Part shown: positions 23,325-31,178 of the stretch, piece after piece
Position numbering within the stretch: the first letter of the stretch is position 1
Layout: every line of letters starts with the position of its first letter
DNA from: a virus
Direction: 5' to 3' (one strand)
IMG/VR virus record: IMGVR_UViG_3300025864_000032
Span: 1-36,874 of that record
DNA: 36,874 bases
Made by a program: the position numbers and the translations under genes
The notes under the pieces: model-generated
The model's input: the letters and a program-made list of their open reading frames with translations, nothing else
Database searches by the model: none
Told to the model about the DNA's origin: nothing

Positions 23325-23825
23325 ATGGACGAAAAAAAGATTGAAGAAACCTTTAATCAAGTAACAGCACGCTTGGAAGAAGTAGCAAAAACGCAAGAGG
23401 TTGCTAACCGAAGTAATGAACGGTTAGGCTGGGTTATGAACGACCCCAATGTAGGAATAATAGTCCAATTAAAAACCCTTGCAGAAACCGTAGGAAAAAT
23501 TCAAGTAACGATTATAGGGCAACAGGATGAAATAAATTTGTTCAAACAATGGATAAAAGACCAAGAAAAACGCCATATAGAAGAGGAAATTGCTAAGAAG
23601 GAAGCTTTAATAGTAGTAGCCCTTAAGGTAGAAAAAGATGAAAAAGCCAAAAATGAAGCCTTAATTGTAGTCGCCCTTGCCGCAGAAAAAGCCAGTGATA
23701 AGGCGGACAAGAAACGAGAGCCCTTAGTAAATAATCTTTGGAGTTTAGCAAGAGAAATTATTTATGGTTGTTTAATTGGTGGCATTGCTTGGTTAATCGC
23801 AGTGAATAGACTATTGCAGAAATAA
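23325..23825 (+). CDS. Coiled-coil protein with C-terminal membrane anchor (XhlA-like lysis protein)
   Basis: 166 residues. The first 135 are charged and form a long coiled coil with two near-repeats (KKEALIVVAL... and KNEALIVVAL...). The last 25 contain one membrane segment (IIYGCLIGGIAWLIAV) followed by a short basic tail. This topology matches XhlA-type haemolysin/holin-associated proteins, which act at the membrane before or with the endolysin. It stands directly before the endolysin gene. ATG 23325 follows GGGGGATAA. Confidence 0.65.
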   Translation: MDEKKIEETFNQVTARLEEVAKTQEVANRSNERLGWVMNDPNVGIIVQLKTLAETVGKIQVTIIGQQDEINLFKQWIKDQEKRHIEEEIAKKEALIVVALKVEKDEKAKNEALIVVALAAEKASDKADKKREPLVNNLWSLAREIIYGCLIGGIAWLIAVNRLLQK

Positions 23826-23864
23826 CACGAGTTAGGTTACACGGTTTGTGTAGGAGATGAAAAA

Positions 23865-24464
23865 ATGACCTTAGAAGCACAAACAAGACAATTTGCGAAA
23901 GCAAACCCAAAACATAACGGGGCAACTTGGCATTTATGGTGTTTAGCTTTAATCCAGCGGTTTCTTTATGCTTTTGGAATTCCACCCTCTACGCTTTATT
24001 CTAATGCTTTGGCAGCCGCCACGGCAGCGCAACCGCTCAATAAGGATTATACAAAAGCGCCAATCGGTGCCTTTCACTACTGGATCTATAAAAATGACGG
24101 GCATGTTGGGCTTGAGGTCAGAGGCGGCGGAAAATTGATTTTTATGGCAAGCGCTAACTTAACGGAAAGTTTAGGCGACGCTATTGGTTTCACCACGATG
24201 GACAATTATAAGAAAGGAGGCCTCCCCTATATGGGTTGGGCCATGACTTGTGGAAAAGATGGAAAAATAAAGACAGAGGTTGTAAAACCCCCGGAGGTAA
24301 CTATGCCAGCATTAACCCCTTACGAAATTGAAACGCAACAAGCCATAATCAGAATGGCAAAAGCAAAAATTATTTCTGACGCCTTAGCAGATTTGACGAG
24401 AAAAGATCTTTGCGTGATACTCTGCCGCTTCGCAGATGCGCTTTCAAAAAATATAAAAATATAG
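23865..24464 (+). CDS. Endolysin (cysteine-histidine peptidoglycan hydrolase)
   Basis: 199 residues. Residues 1-135 repeat the hydrolase domain at the start of the 18914 tail lysin, with the same Cys26 and His80 (DGHVGLEV) and the shared block APIGAFHYW. The remaining 60 residues include a Pro-rich linker and a helical part (YEIETQQAIIRMAKAKI) that may bind the wall. No signal peptide is seen, so release should depend on a holin. ATG 23865 follows AGGAGATG. It sits between the XhlA-like and holin-like genes, a normal lysis cassette. Confidence 0.75.
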   Translation: MTLEAQTRQFAKANPKHNGATWHLWCLALIQRFLYAFGIPPSTLYSNALAAATAAQPLNKDYTKAPIGAFHYWIYKNDGHVGLEVRGGGKLIFMASANLTESLGDAIGFTTMDNYKKGGLPYMGWAMTCGKDGKIKTEVVKPPEVTMPALTPYEIETQQAIIRMAKAKIISDALADLTRKDLCVILCRFADALSKNIKI

Positions 24465-24474
24465 GAGATGCTTT

Positions 24475-24900
24475 ATGGATTGGACAACGATTATTGTAAC
24501 GGTTATAACGACGCTAATTGGCCCCGTAATGTTGGTATTGGCGCCTATGATAGTAACAAAATTTTTTGAGATGCATTCCGCCCAACTAGCAGTAGTTAAG
24601 CAGACGAAGGAAGCGCACAAGGAATTGGCGGCTGCCATAATTCTTGAGGTCGAAAAGGTTTATGGAAATTTAATGAGTTCCGAGAAACTGCAAATTGCAG
24701 TAGCAAAACTAGGGGCAATCCTTGGGGATGAAAATACAGAAGCCTTAAAAACTTTGTTAGAATCTACCTTAGTTATCCTTCAAAAAGAATGGGGCAAGGC
24801 TTGGGATAATATTCCAGATCCTTCTACCCTTCCAACCCTTCCTGAAGTTCCCGACCTTTCCGAAGTACCGGCAACTACCGAAACCCCAATAACTCCTTAA
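24475..24900 (+). CDS. Holin-like protein
   Basis: 141 residues, one N-terminal membrane segment (about residues 3-28, TTIIVTVITTLIGPVMLVLA), then amphipathic helices and a Pro/Thr/Glu-rich tail. This is the layout of one-segment phage holins such as the LL-H type. It immediately follows the endolysin gene, with AGGAGATGC upstream of ATG 24475. It is the last gene of the rightward operon. An alternative is a membrane accessory to lysis, with the true holin being the 23325 protein. Confidence 0.6.
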   Translation: MDWTTIIVTVITTLIGPVMLVLAPMIVTKFFEMHSAQLAVVKQTKEAHKELAAAIILEVEKVYGNLMSSEKLQIAVAKLGAILGDENTEALKTLLESTLVILQKEWGKAWDNIPDPSTLPTLPEVPDLSEVPATTETPITP

Positions 24901-24910
24901 AAAACGTTTT

Positions 24911-25127
24911 TTTTACTGAGGTGAGAAAGCAGACTCACACGCCTACAATTAAAATCGCAATTTGCCTCGCAAGGGTAGATTCTAAGAAATGGTACGGAAC
25001 GAGATGATGGTATATGCGCCCATCCAGTAAAAAAATATCGCCCAGACAAATGGCGAAAATTCGACTGGCAAATAAACAGTAAGGCCCGACATAGGTGTAA
25101 GTCCTGAACTGGGTCTGGCGATAACTA
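24911..25127 (+). ncRNA. Candidate structured RNA at the end of the late operon
   Basis: No plausible gene lies in this stretch, yet it holds several helices in order. They are GTGAG/CTCAC (24921-24938), GATGG/CCATC (25006-25024), and a long closing helix ATCGCCCAGAC (25037-25047) with GTCTGGCGAT (25113-25122), which has one bulge. That last helix encloses at least two smaller hairpins (ACTG/CAGT, AGG/CCT). It ends 6 bases before the terminator. The strand is inferred from the plus-strand terminator that follows. No known RNA class is recognised. Confidence 0.4.
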
Positions 25128-25157
25128 AAAAGCCCCCTTAATTGAGGGCTTTTTTTT
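25128..25157. terminator. Bidirectional terminator between converging operons
   Basis: AAAGCCC and GGGCTTT pair around a 10-base loop, with a T-run on the plus side (25150-25157) and an A-run on the other side that becomes a T-run on the minus strand. It ends the late operon from the left and the early operon from the right. Confidence 0.85.
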
Positions 25158-25230
25158 ATGGGGTAGGCAAAGAGAGGGCAAGGCATAATTAACCCCCGCC
25201 ATCGGCACGGAACAGGGCAGATCGAGGCGA

Positions 25231-25557
25231 TTATAAGTCTGCTTTACCTTCGACAAACTTTAATTCTTCATTACTTAACTCAAATTCCGCGTCTTCTGTT
25301 GTTTCATCAACCTTATCACAGGCTAGCTTAAAATATTTTTCTGCGGTTATGCCTTCTTGAAAAGCCTTTTCATCTAAAAAGTCAATTAACCTTGACAAAG
25401 CTGATAAACCAAAAGGAGAAGGAGTTTTGCCATAAAGTTCAATATTCTCTAATAGATTTTTCTTTAAGTCATTGACAAAGGTGCATTCAACGGTACCTTC
25501 CGTGGAACAATCCCCCGTTTCGAACTTTTCTTGTATTGTTGGTAAATTGTTTTCCAT
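25231..25557 (-). CDS. Hypothetical acidic protein, paralogue of the neighbour (108 aa)
   Basis: It shares its opening MENNLPTIQEKFE and the general layout (helical core, an ITAEKYFK-type block) with the upstream gene at 25567-25788, so the two are a tandem duplicate. It is acidic with three cysteines. The ribosome site TAGGAGGTAAT is strong. It is the last gene of the leftward operon before the terminator at 25128. Function unknown. Confidence 0.6.
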   Translation of the reverse strand: MENNLPTIQEKFETGDCSTEGTVECTFVNDLKKNLLENIELYGKTPSPFGLSALSRLIDFLDEKAFQEGITAEKYFKLACDKVDETTEDAEFELSNEELKFVEGKADL

Positions 25558-25566
25558 TATTACCTC

Positions 25567-25788
25567 CTAAAACCCAAGCCCAGTATCTTCAGTTATACCA
25601 GTATTCTTAAATTCTCTTTCTGCTGTAACCCCGGCTATAAAGGCTACATCGCAAAGTTTTCCAATAAAAAGATATAATTCACTTTTTAAGTTATCTATTA
25701 TTTCCGCTTCTTTAGTTCCTTTAATGTTATAAGTTTGATTGGTAATTTTTTCAAACTTTTCCTTTATTGTTGGTAAGTTGTTTTCCAT
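25567..25788 (-). CDS. Hypothetical protein, paralogue of 25231 gene (73 aa)
   Basis: It opens with MENNLPTIKEKFE and carries VTAEREF, matching ITAEKYF of the next gene, but is 35 residues shorter at the end. AGGAGATAA lies upstream of ATG 25788. The pair probably arose by duplication, followed by loss or gain at the C-terminus. No family is recognised. Confidence 0.6.
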   Translation of the reverse strand: MENNLPTIKEKFEKITNQTYNIKGTKEAEIIDNLKSELYLFIGKLCDVAFIAGVTAEREFKNTGITEDTGLGF

Positions 25789-25798
25789 TTTTATCTCC

Positions 25799-26221
25799 TT
25801 ATTTATACGGGTAGGACACTTCGCCCTCTCCCCCGTTTTTTATATCTGTTGCTACTTCGTCTAAATAATGCTCAATATTCTCATAAAACTCTTTATTTAC
25901 TTTAACCGTTTTAATTGCGGTTAATTCTAGTTCCTCATACTTATATCCAAGTTTTGCTTTCACAAAGTTTGTGAAACCCACAGGATCTCTATGGGCTGAA
26001 AGATTACCGCCAATATGACAATAATAACAAAGCGTTAAAGCGTTTCTCATATACCACCGAGTTGCATTTATTGACCGAGTAAAGATATGGGCGCATTGCG
26101 CAGAAGGTAAAGCTTTCCCGCACTTCTGACAAACCCCCTTATCCCTTTGACGAATAAGCAAACTGAACTTCTTGTCTAAACGATCTCTTAAAATAGTTTT
26201 TTCAGACTTCTTTATTTTCAT
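25799..26221 (-). CDS. NinG/Rap-like HNH protein
   Basis: 140 residues. A zinc pair CQKCGK near residue 35 and CYYCH near residue 69 bracket AHIFTRSINATRWYMRNA, the layout of lambda NinG (Rap), a recombination nuclease acting on branched DNA. It is shorter than lambda NinG. It begins directly after the previous stop. Its place in the leftward early operon with other nucleic-acid enzymes fits a role in phage recombination or replication-fork processing. A generic HNH nuclease is the alternative. Confidence 0.7.
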   Translation of the reverse strand: MKIKKSEKTILRDRLDKKFSLLIRQRDKGVCQKCGKALPSAQCAHIFTRSINATRWYMRNALTLCYYCHIGGNLSAHRDPVGFTNFVKAKLGYKYEELELTAIKTVKVNKEFYENIEHYLDEVATDIKNGGEGEVSYPYK

Positions 26222-26518
26222 CTAACAACCTGCTGGCAAATCGCTGTCCCATTCCTCGGTTAGCACAGCGCCTTCTTTTACTACTTCCCCCTGATGTAAA
26301 ATAGCTTCTGGAATAACTAGCACCACCAACTTTTGATTTTCGCAATCATAACTTACACATTTTTGATAAGCTTCCAAATCAACAGCCCCTACTTCAAAGC
26401 CTACCTTATAATTGCCTTCTATTTTGTTATGTTTTAGTTGGCCCACTATTTGGGCGCTTCTAAACACCGGGAAGCCTGATTTTTTTAAGATCTCTACCAT
26501 TTTTTCTAATTCTGTCAT
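26222..26518 (-). CDS. Hypothetical protein (98 aa)
   Basis: ATG 26518 follows TGGAGATGT. The protein starts with a helix (MTELEKMVEILKKSGF) and continues as mixed strands with two cysteines (CVSYDC) and an acidic end. It lies between a TPR-like protein and the NinG-like gene in one operon. No family is recognised. Confidence 0.6.
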   Translation of the reverse strand: MTELEKMVEILKKSGFPVFRSAQIVGQLKHNKIEGNYKVGFEVGAVDLEAYQKCVSYDCENQKLVVLVIPEAILHQGEVVKEGAVLTEEWDSDLPAGC

Positions 26519-26537
26519 TTTACATCTCCAATTTTTA

Positions 26538-26855
26538 CTAAAAGCCTAAATGTTTAAGTCTTTCAGTTATTTCTTGAGTGAAACTGTCAAATAAATCGTT
26601 TCCTTCCGTTAAGTGCAAGGCCTTATAATAATATTTAGCGGCCAATACTCTATCGTTTAATTTCTCATAGCAGATTCCTGTCCATTTCATTACCAACAGA
26701 TTGCCCGTTTCCTGTTCTAAGGCTCGCTGTAATAAGAATAAAGCCGTACTTGGATGCCCCCGGTAGATTTCCATTATGGCGGTGTCCATATCGCCCTCAT
26801 AGGTTATTTCAGGATGCTCTTGTATATATTTAATTGCTGCGCTTTGTTCTACCAT
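26538..26855 (-). CDS. TPR-like helical repeat protein (105 aa)
   Basis: Two to three helix pairs with tetratricopeptide spacing. PSTALFLLQRALEQETGN is followed by MKWTGICYEKLNDRVLA and then KYYYKALHLTEGN, which fit the TPR consensus of small-large-aromatic positions. Such repeats hold partner proteins. The gene overlaps the previous HExxH gene by one base (TAATG). The function in the phage is unknown. Confidence 0.6.
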   Translation of the reverse strand: MVEQSAAIKYIQEHPEITYEGDMDTAIMEIYRGHPSTALFLLQRALEQETGNLLVMKWTGICYEKLNDRVLAAKYYYKALHLTEGNDLFDSFTQEITERLKHLGF

Positions 26856-27280
26856 TATACCAACCTGTGAGCGTTTTCTTCTCGTAGTACTTCCCTGCCG
26901 ATTTCTCGGGCAAGGTCTTCGAAACGTTCTGGCATTTTGTAAAGCGCAGAGATTTCAAAGCGGCCTTCCAAATAATGGGCCAGCTCATGCGCAATTTCTT
27001 CCAAACGATTTGGTGCTACTATGGTGCAATCCCCTTTGTCCGTTGGGATTAAAAGCGCCCTTAAACCGCCTCGGATAAGGATTTTTGGTGTCATGGTGAT
27101 TAAAGGATCGTAAGTTCTTATTAAAACTATATTCTCATCTATTCCCGTCTCTTCCTCTTCTTCTGGGGGTGAAGGTTTAGGTACTATAATATCTACCACT
27201 ATATCTGCCCCGCCATTTTTTAATACGGGGGCTTCTTCCACTTCCATTTCATCAGCTTTAATATAACCTATTTTTTCCAT
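26855..27280 (-). CDS. HExxH metalloprotease-like protein
   Basis: 141 residues with HELAH at 98-102 in IAHELAHYLEGRFE, the zinc signature of small gluzincins such as the ImmA/IrrE group. The first 50 residues are acidic and disordered (PEEEEETG). Unlike ImmA there is no regulator gene beside it. ATG 27280 has AGGAGGTACT upstream. It could be a protease or a zinc-binding structural domain. It is the second HExxH protein in the window after the SprT-like gene. Confidence 0.6.
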   Translation of the reverse strand: MEKIGYIKADEMEVEEAPVLKNGGADIVVDIIVPKPSPPEEEEETGIDENIVLIRTYDPLITMTPKILIRGGLRALLIPTDKGDCTIVAPNRLEEIAHELAHYLEGRFEISALYKMPERFEDLAREIGREVLREENAHRLV

Positions 27281-27289
27281 CAGTACCTC

Positions 27290-27379
27290 CTAACCCGCAG
27301 CTACCGCTAAATCTGTTTTCTCGTCCCATTCGCCCCAGAATTCCCAAGGGTATTTTTCGAATTCTTTTCTTTTAATCAT
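27290..27379 (-). CDS. Tiny protein (29 aa), Trp-rich
   Basis: Begins at ATG 27379 inside the last codons of the DUF7768-like gene (8-base overlap) and ends just before the ribosome site of the next gene. The peptide is rich in Trp, Glu and Lys (EKYPWEFWGEWDEK). The tight coupling on both sides supports a real small gene. No function can be inferred. Confidence 0.5.
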   Translation of the reverse strand: MIKRKEFEKYPWEFWGEWDEKTDLAVAAG

Positions 27380-27800
27380 AGTTGCCTACTATTATATTAA
27401 TATTTACTCCATTTGTTCCCACTATATCTTCCATTTCAATTAAACAATTAGAGAATATAAAAGTGCTTTTTGAAATATCTCTTTCTAAACTTCTAAATAT
27501 AACTTCTCGCTTGACTTTTTTTGCCACCTTTATTCCTTCCTGCATCCCTTTTGAGATGCCTTTGTCGATATATACAATAGTGGCGCTGGCGTGTTCGGCG
27601 ATAGTTAGCCCTGCCACTATTCCTTTTGCTCTTTCTTCCGGGAGCTCGTCGTTTAAGATGCCTTTCTGGGTATAGAGCAGATGGGAAGCGAAGGGGACTT
27701 CTCCTCTGGTTAAACTGTCGGTCATGCACTTGCGGGCGTATTCGAGATTTTCCTCAACATTTCCTGCGTAAGGACTTTCAATAACTACGAAATCTTTCAT
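27372..27800 (-). CDS. DUF7768 (deoxyribosyltransferase-like fold) protein
   Basis: 142 residues. The opening VIESPYAGNVEENLEYARKC, the middle GEVPFASHLLYTQKGIL and the later VYIDKGISKGMQEGI follow the DUF7768 pattern seen in many phages. The domain resembles nucleoside deoxyribosyltransferases and related nucleotide-binding proteins, but no activity has been established to my knowledge. ATG 27800 has GAGGAGGCAAC upstream. Confidence 0.75.
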   Translation of the reverse strand: MKDFVVIESPYAGNVEENLEYARKCMTDSLTRGEVPFASHLLYTQKGILNDELPEERAKGIVAGLTIAEHASATIVYIDKGISKGMQEGIKVAKKVKREVIFRSLERDISKSTFIFSNCLIEMEDIVGTNGVNINIIVGNYD

Positions 27801-27815
27801 TTTGTTGCCTCCTCT

Positions 27816-28160
27816 TTAATCGTCGTCGGCGTAAGTTCTGCCTTGCACACCGGCTAAACCTTCCAGATAAGCTTTTTCTAACTTCCATTCAATAAGGCGT
27901 TTGGCATCGTGGTGACATAGTTTTCTTTCTTTTGGCTTTTCTTTCTGCCACTCTTCATTCCATTTTAGCAAGCGCTTCCAAAACATCTTTTCCACAGCTT
28001 CAATCTCTTTATAGTAGGACATCTCTTCTTGGAGTTTTTCCTGCTCGTCCTTTCGAACAATTGTTTCGAGTTTATTTAATAAGGTGGATCTTAGTGGCAT
28101 ATAAGAATTTGCTATTGCTGCTTTTGCTTGTTCTATTTGTTTTGTTAGAATTTTTCCCAT
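27816..28160 (-). CDS. Hypothetical coiled-coil protein (114 aa)
   Basis: Almost wholly helical and highly charged, with a coiled-coil stretch through residues 30-85 and a Trp-rich part (FWKRLLKWNEEWQKEK). A lone CHHD motif is near residue 83. ATG 28160 follows GAGGTGAAAA. It sits between the metallophosphoesterase and the DUF7768-like gene. No family is recognised. Confidence 0.6.
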   Translation of the reverse strand: MGKILTKQIEQAKAAIANSYMPLRSTLLNKLETIVRKDEQEKLQEEMSYYKEIEAVEKMFWKRLLKWNEEWQKEKPKERKLCHHDAKRLIEWKLEKAYLEGLAGVQGRTYADDD

Positions 28161-28169
28161 TTTTTCACC

Positions 28170-29381
28170 TCACCATTGGAATTTGAATTCGTTCTCTACA
28201 TGCTTTGGAGTTAAAGGCATTTGGTAGAACTTTTTTCCATAGAACGGAATCCATTCGACTTGCACTCGGTCAATTATACCATCGCAATTTTGATGCACCG
28301 TTACTATAGTTCCGCCGACCATTGCTTGTAGGCGACGCTTTCGCATGAAGGGTGTCTGGTCCTCGAAGCAACCCCCTTGGATCATATGGATTTCTCTTGG
28401 ATAACAATATTCAAATTTATGGAAGTGGCCTATTAAAACTATTCTCGGTTTTTCCCCTGCGCCTAAACTTTCTGCATATTTTTGAGAAGTATAGCTGGTA
28501 GCATACGCACTGCCCCCGCCCCCGTGAATTATTCGGATAACCTGTTCTGTCTTTGCGCCTTTAAGGACTATATCTCTTTCCATATGCCCTATGTATTTGA
28601 TGTCAAAGCGCCCTTGGGCTTCTGCTTTTAGTTGCATTAGTTGGCCCACATTTATAAATTCCCGCTGAGTATACCAAGCTTCGTGGTCGTCCCCGGTTTC
28701 GATATCTATTTCCAGATTTTTCTTTTGAGGTACTACATCGATGAAACGCTGGATTTGGTTTTCTACCCCAGAACATTGAATATCATATTTGTTAAACCTT
28801 GCTTCGCCATCAATAGGATTTCCTGCTACAAAGAGTTTTGTTATGCCCTCGTTGACGAGGATGTTCATATAAGCGTCCAGCGCATCCAGCCGTTCATACT
28901 TCGAGTTAATATGCCAGTCCGGCGCATGCCCGAATTTGAAAGTGCGCCCACTGGAATTAAAGAAGCTTTTTGCGTCGATTTTTAAGCTTTCCTCTTTGTT
29001 TATGGTGCTGGACAATTCTATTACGCCTTGATTTACTTCGATATTTATGCTTTTTTCTCGCAGTTGCTTTACCGCTTCCAAGATTTTTGCTGGCGCCAAA
29101 TTCATTAAATCACAGACTTCGATTAAATTGACTTTATTTGTTTTTTTCTCAGAGATATATTTCAGCAGTTTGTCTTCTACCGGCACGTTATTGGCTCTGC
29201 TTTGAACATTTGCCCGCACATTTTGAGTGCCAAGCCCTTCCATGGCGTGCTTTCTCACGGCATCAGGGTTGCGATTAAGGGTTGCCCCAAGTTCTGTCCA
29301 GATTTTTGCAGTTACTCCTTCCTTGTTGGCGGCATTGATTTTGTTTAAGATTATTAGATCGTCTTCCGGCGTGTATTTCAT
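28170..29381 (-). CDS. Metallophosphoesterase with N-terminal DNA-binding region
   Basis: 403 residues from ATG 29381, chosen for its AGCAGGAGGTAA site and ATGA overlap with the deformylase stop. A longer frame begins inside that gene. Residues 1-50 look like a Myb/SANT domain (IWTELGATLNRNPDAVRKH), and residues about 70-125 like a winged helix. The phosphoesterase part follows, with PDWHINSK, GNPIDGEARF, GDDHEAW and GHFHKFEY as the metal-binding motifs. It probably hydrolyses phosphodiester or phosphate ester bonds. The DNA-binding front suggests a nucleic-acid substrate. Confidence 0.8.
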   Translation of the reverse strand: MKYTPEDDLIILNKINAANKEGVTAKIWTELGATLNRNPDAVRKHAMEGLGTQNVRANVQSRANNVPVEDKLLKYISEKKTNKVNLIEVCDLMNLAPAKILEAVKQLREKSINIEVNQGVIELSSTINKEESLKIDAKSFFNSSGRTFKFGHAPDWHINSKYERLDALDAYMNILVNEGITKLFVAGNPIDGEARFNKYDIQCSGVENQIQRFIDVVPQKKNLEIDIETGDDHEAWYTQREFINVGQLMQLKAEAQGRFDIKYIGHMERDIVLKGAKTEQVIRIIHGGGGSAYATSYTSQKYAESLGAGEKPRIVLIGHFHKFEYCYPREIHMIQGGCFEDQTPFMRKRRLQAMVGGTIVTVHQNCDGIIDRVQVEWIPFYGKKFYQMPLTPKHVENEFKFQW

Positions 29382-29962
29382 TTTACCTCCTGCTTTAATG
29401 CTTTTTGTTCCAGCTGATAGATTGCCCAAAGTTTTGCTTGCGTGAAGTTACCCCCGTTAAGATGCTCTATTTCGTGTTGCCAGATCAAAGCATTTTCCCC
29501 GTCGAGAATAGACATCATGTGTCTGCCGTTTTGGTTTCTATAGCTTACCGTTATTCTTGCGTGGCGAGTTACTTGTCTCTCAATCCCCGGATAGGAAAGG
29601 CAACCTTCGAGAGAAGGCACCATATCTTTTGAAGTTTGAATTATCTTAGCGTTTATTATCACCTGCACCATTTCAAGATTAAGCGCCCTTTCTGCTTCCG
29701 AAACCTGCCGTTTGAACACAAAAATGTTTTTATTACTACCGATTTGGTTTGCCGCAAGGCCAACAGCATAACTATTTGAAGTCAGTTCCTTGGTTAGGAA
29801 ATAAATAACCTTTTTTACCTCGATGTCATCCACCTTCTTAACATTAACCGCCTTCCTGTTTAAGCAAGGATTTGGCGCAAGGACTATACGGCTGGTTTCT
29901 GTTTTTACCTTTACTACTTCCGGCGTTGTTTCTATTTCTTTTACTTCTGTATCATAACTCAT
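29378..29962 (-). CDS. def: Peptide deformylase
   Basis: 194 residues with the three deformylase motifs in order: GLAANQIG (G.AA.Q.G), EGCLSYPG (EGCLS, with the metal-binding Cys), and QHEIEHLNG (HE..H, two histidines and the catalytic Glu). The first 30 residues are an extra N-terminal extension. It removes the formyl group from new proteins. Phage copies are known, notably in cyanophages. ATG 29962 follows GAGGAGGAAT. The next gene begins in its stop (ATGA). Confidence 0.9.
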   Translation of the reverse strand: MSYDTEVKEIETTPEVVKVKTETSRIVLAPNPCLNRKAVNVKKVDDIEVKKVIYFLTKELTSNSYAVGLAANQIGSNKNIFVFKRQVSEAERALNLEMVQVIINAKIIQTSKDMVPSLEGCLSYPGIERQVTRHARITVSYRNQNGRHMMSILDGENALIWQHEIEHLNGGNFTQAKLWAIYQLEQKALKQEVK

Positions 29963-30295
29963 TTATTCCTCCTCACTATCAAAACCAGCCCATTCAGATA
30001 AATTATTATCTTCTAATTTATCTAATTTATCTTCACTAATACCTTTTTTTAATTCTAAAAACCATTTTTTATGGCCCAAAATTGCTTGTTTCTTATCGAG
30101 ATAAGTTTCTACAATATACCAATGATCCCCGTCAATACATATTCCAGTTTCCCATTTTCCAGTATCAACAGCAAAACAAGTATCAATCTCTCCATTTTCT
30201 AATTTATCATTTATAGCAGTTTTTCTTGCTTGTTCTACTTTATCGTTGAAATTATTACTTCCAAATTGTGATAAGAAATTATCTAATCCGCTCAT
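29963..30295 (-). CDS. Hypothetical acidic protein (110 aa)
   Basis: The N-terminal half is helical, and the middle is strand-rich (CFAVDTGKWETGICIDGDHW). The C-terminus is strongly acidic (DKLEDNNLSEWAGFDSEEE). ATG 30295 has AAGGAGGTAA upstream, and the stop abuts the deformylase start. No family is recognised. Confidence 0.6.
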   Translation of the reverse strand: MSGLDNFLSQFGSNNFNDKVEQARKTAINDKLENGEIDTCFAVDTGKWETGICIDGDHWYIVETYLDKKQAILGHKKWFLELKKGISEDKLDKLEDNNLSEWAGFDSEEE

Positions 30296-30306
30296 TTTTT
30301 ACCTCC

Positions 30307-30663
30307 TTATACCTCAAAGCATTGAATTACTTCTTCCTTGTGAATTTCAGTGAAGCGTTCACCTGCCCCTCGAAGGAAGTTTTGGAAGAAATTCCATTTT
30401 TCTATTGGAATAATATCTCCTATTTCTATTGTGAAATCGTGTTCTAAACCAATACGACCTCTAATATGCAGAAATATCGTGTTAGGATGAGATACAGTAG
30501 CATTATAACTTATTCCCTCTTGAAAATATCTAAGTATTTGAGCATCTGTTAATATTGCGTCGAGATCTCTGTGATTTAAGACATTTGCTATTTGAACTAT
30601 CTCTACCTCCTTAATACCTTTCTCGTCTCTTATTTCCTTGTAATAAATTTCTGTCTGTTTCAT
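30307..30663 (-). CDS. Hypothetical protein (118 aa)
   Basis: I chose ATG 30663, which overlaps the previous stop as ATGA and has GAGG upstream, over a frame beginning at 30732 inside the preceding gene. The protein has helices at both ends and a strand-rich middle (IFLHIRGRIGLEHDFTIEIGD). No family is recognised. Confidence 0.6.
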   Translation of the reverse strand: MKQTEIYYKEIRDEKGIKEVEIVQIANVLNHRDLDAILTDAQILRYFQEGISYNATVSHPNTIFLHIRGRIGLEHDFTIEIGDIIPIEKWNFFQNFLRGAGERFTEIHKEEVIQCFEV

Positions 30664-30986
30664 ACCAGCGCCTCTATTTTTATCTGTTGAGAGATCCAGT
30701 CCCAGTCGTAATTGGTTTTTGTAGCTTCGCAAATTAAAAGTGCTAATTCCCGGTTGAACTTTTTAACAAGGGCGTCTTCCTCTGCCATTAGTGCCGCCGA
30801 ACAAGCTTCTCGCTCCGCTTCGTTCTTGCCAATAATTAAACCATCTCGAATAAGCCCCTGTTTCTTGTTGATCTGCTGATCCTTTGCCACATCAATAGAC
30901 AAGTTAGCTTGGTAGAGCTTCTCGCACATTTCTTTGCGTTTTTCTGTTATCTTTTTTAACTGTTCGCCTAAGAATAACTTATCCAT
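30660..30986 (-). CDS. Hypothetical coiled-coil protein (108 aa)
   Basis: A charged helical protein with a long coiled coil through most of its length (KKITEKRKEMCEKLYQ ... AEREACSAALMAEED) and a C-terminal Trp pair. It starts inside the end of the 49-residue gene with GAGGAGGAAC upstream. No family is recognised. Confidence 0.6.
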   Translation of the reverse strand: MDKLFLGEQLKKITEKRKEMCEKLYQANLSIDVAKDQQINKKQGLIRDGLIIGKNEAEREACSAALMAEEDALVKKFNRELALLICEATKTNYDWDWISQQIKIEALV

Positions 30987-31128
30987 TTTGTTCCTCCTCT
31001 TCCTGAATTTTGTAGATTTTTTCTAACTCTTGTTGAAGTTCGTCACCAATTTCACTAGTTGCATATTGTTCTAAAGCTGCTTCCAAACCTTCAACTATAA
31101 CCTTCAAATCTAAATTGTCTCTCTTCAT
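30979..31128 (-). CDS. Small acidic helical protein (49 aa)
   Basis: First gene of the largest leftward operon, beginning at ATG 31128 with ACAGGAGGCTT upstream, about 50 bases below promoter 31179-31206. The helical peptide ends in IQEEEEQNG. It overlaps the next gene by eight bases. No family is recognised. Confidence 0.6.
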   Translation of the reverse strand: MKRDNLDLKVIVEGLEAALEQYATSEIGDELQQELEKIYKIQEEEEQNG

Positions 31129-31178
31129 TTTAAGCCTCCTGTTGCTTAGTTTGTAGGACTTTTTGCCCTACTAATTAT

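Noticed and set aside
24901-24918. A-run/CG/T-run after the holin-like gene as a terminator
   Set aside because: The palindrome has no loop, and the good terminator is at 25128-25157.
24935-25186. Minus-strand frame across the late operon end
   Set aside because: It runs through the bidirectional terminator and the helices of the candidate RNA and has no ribosome site.
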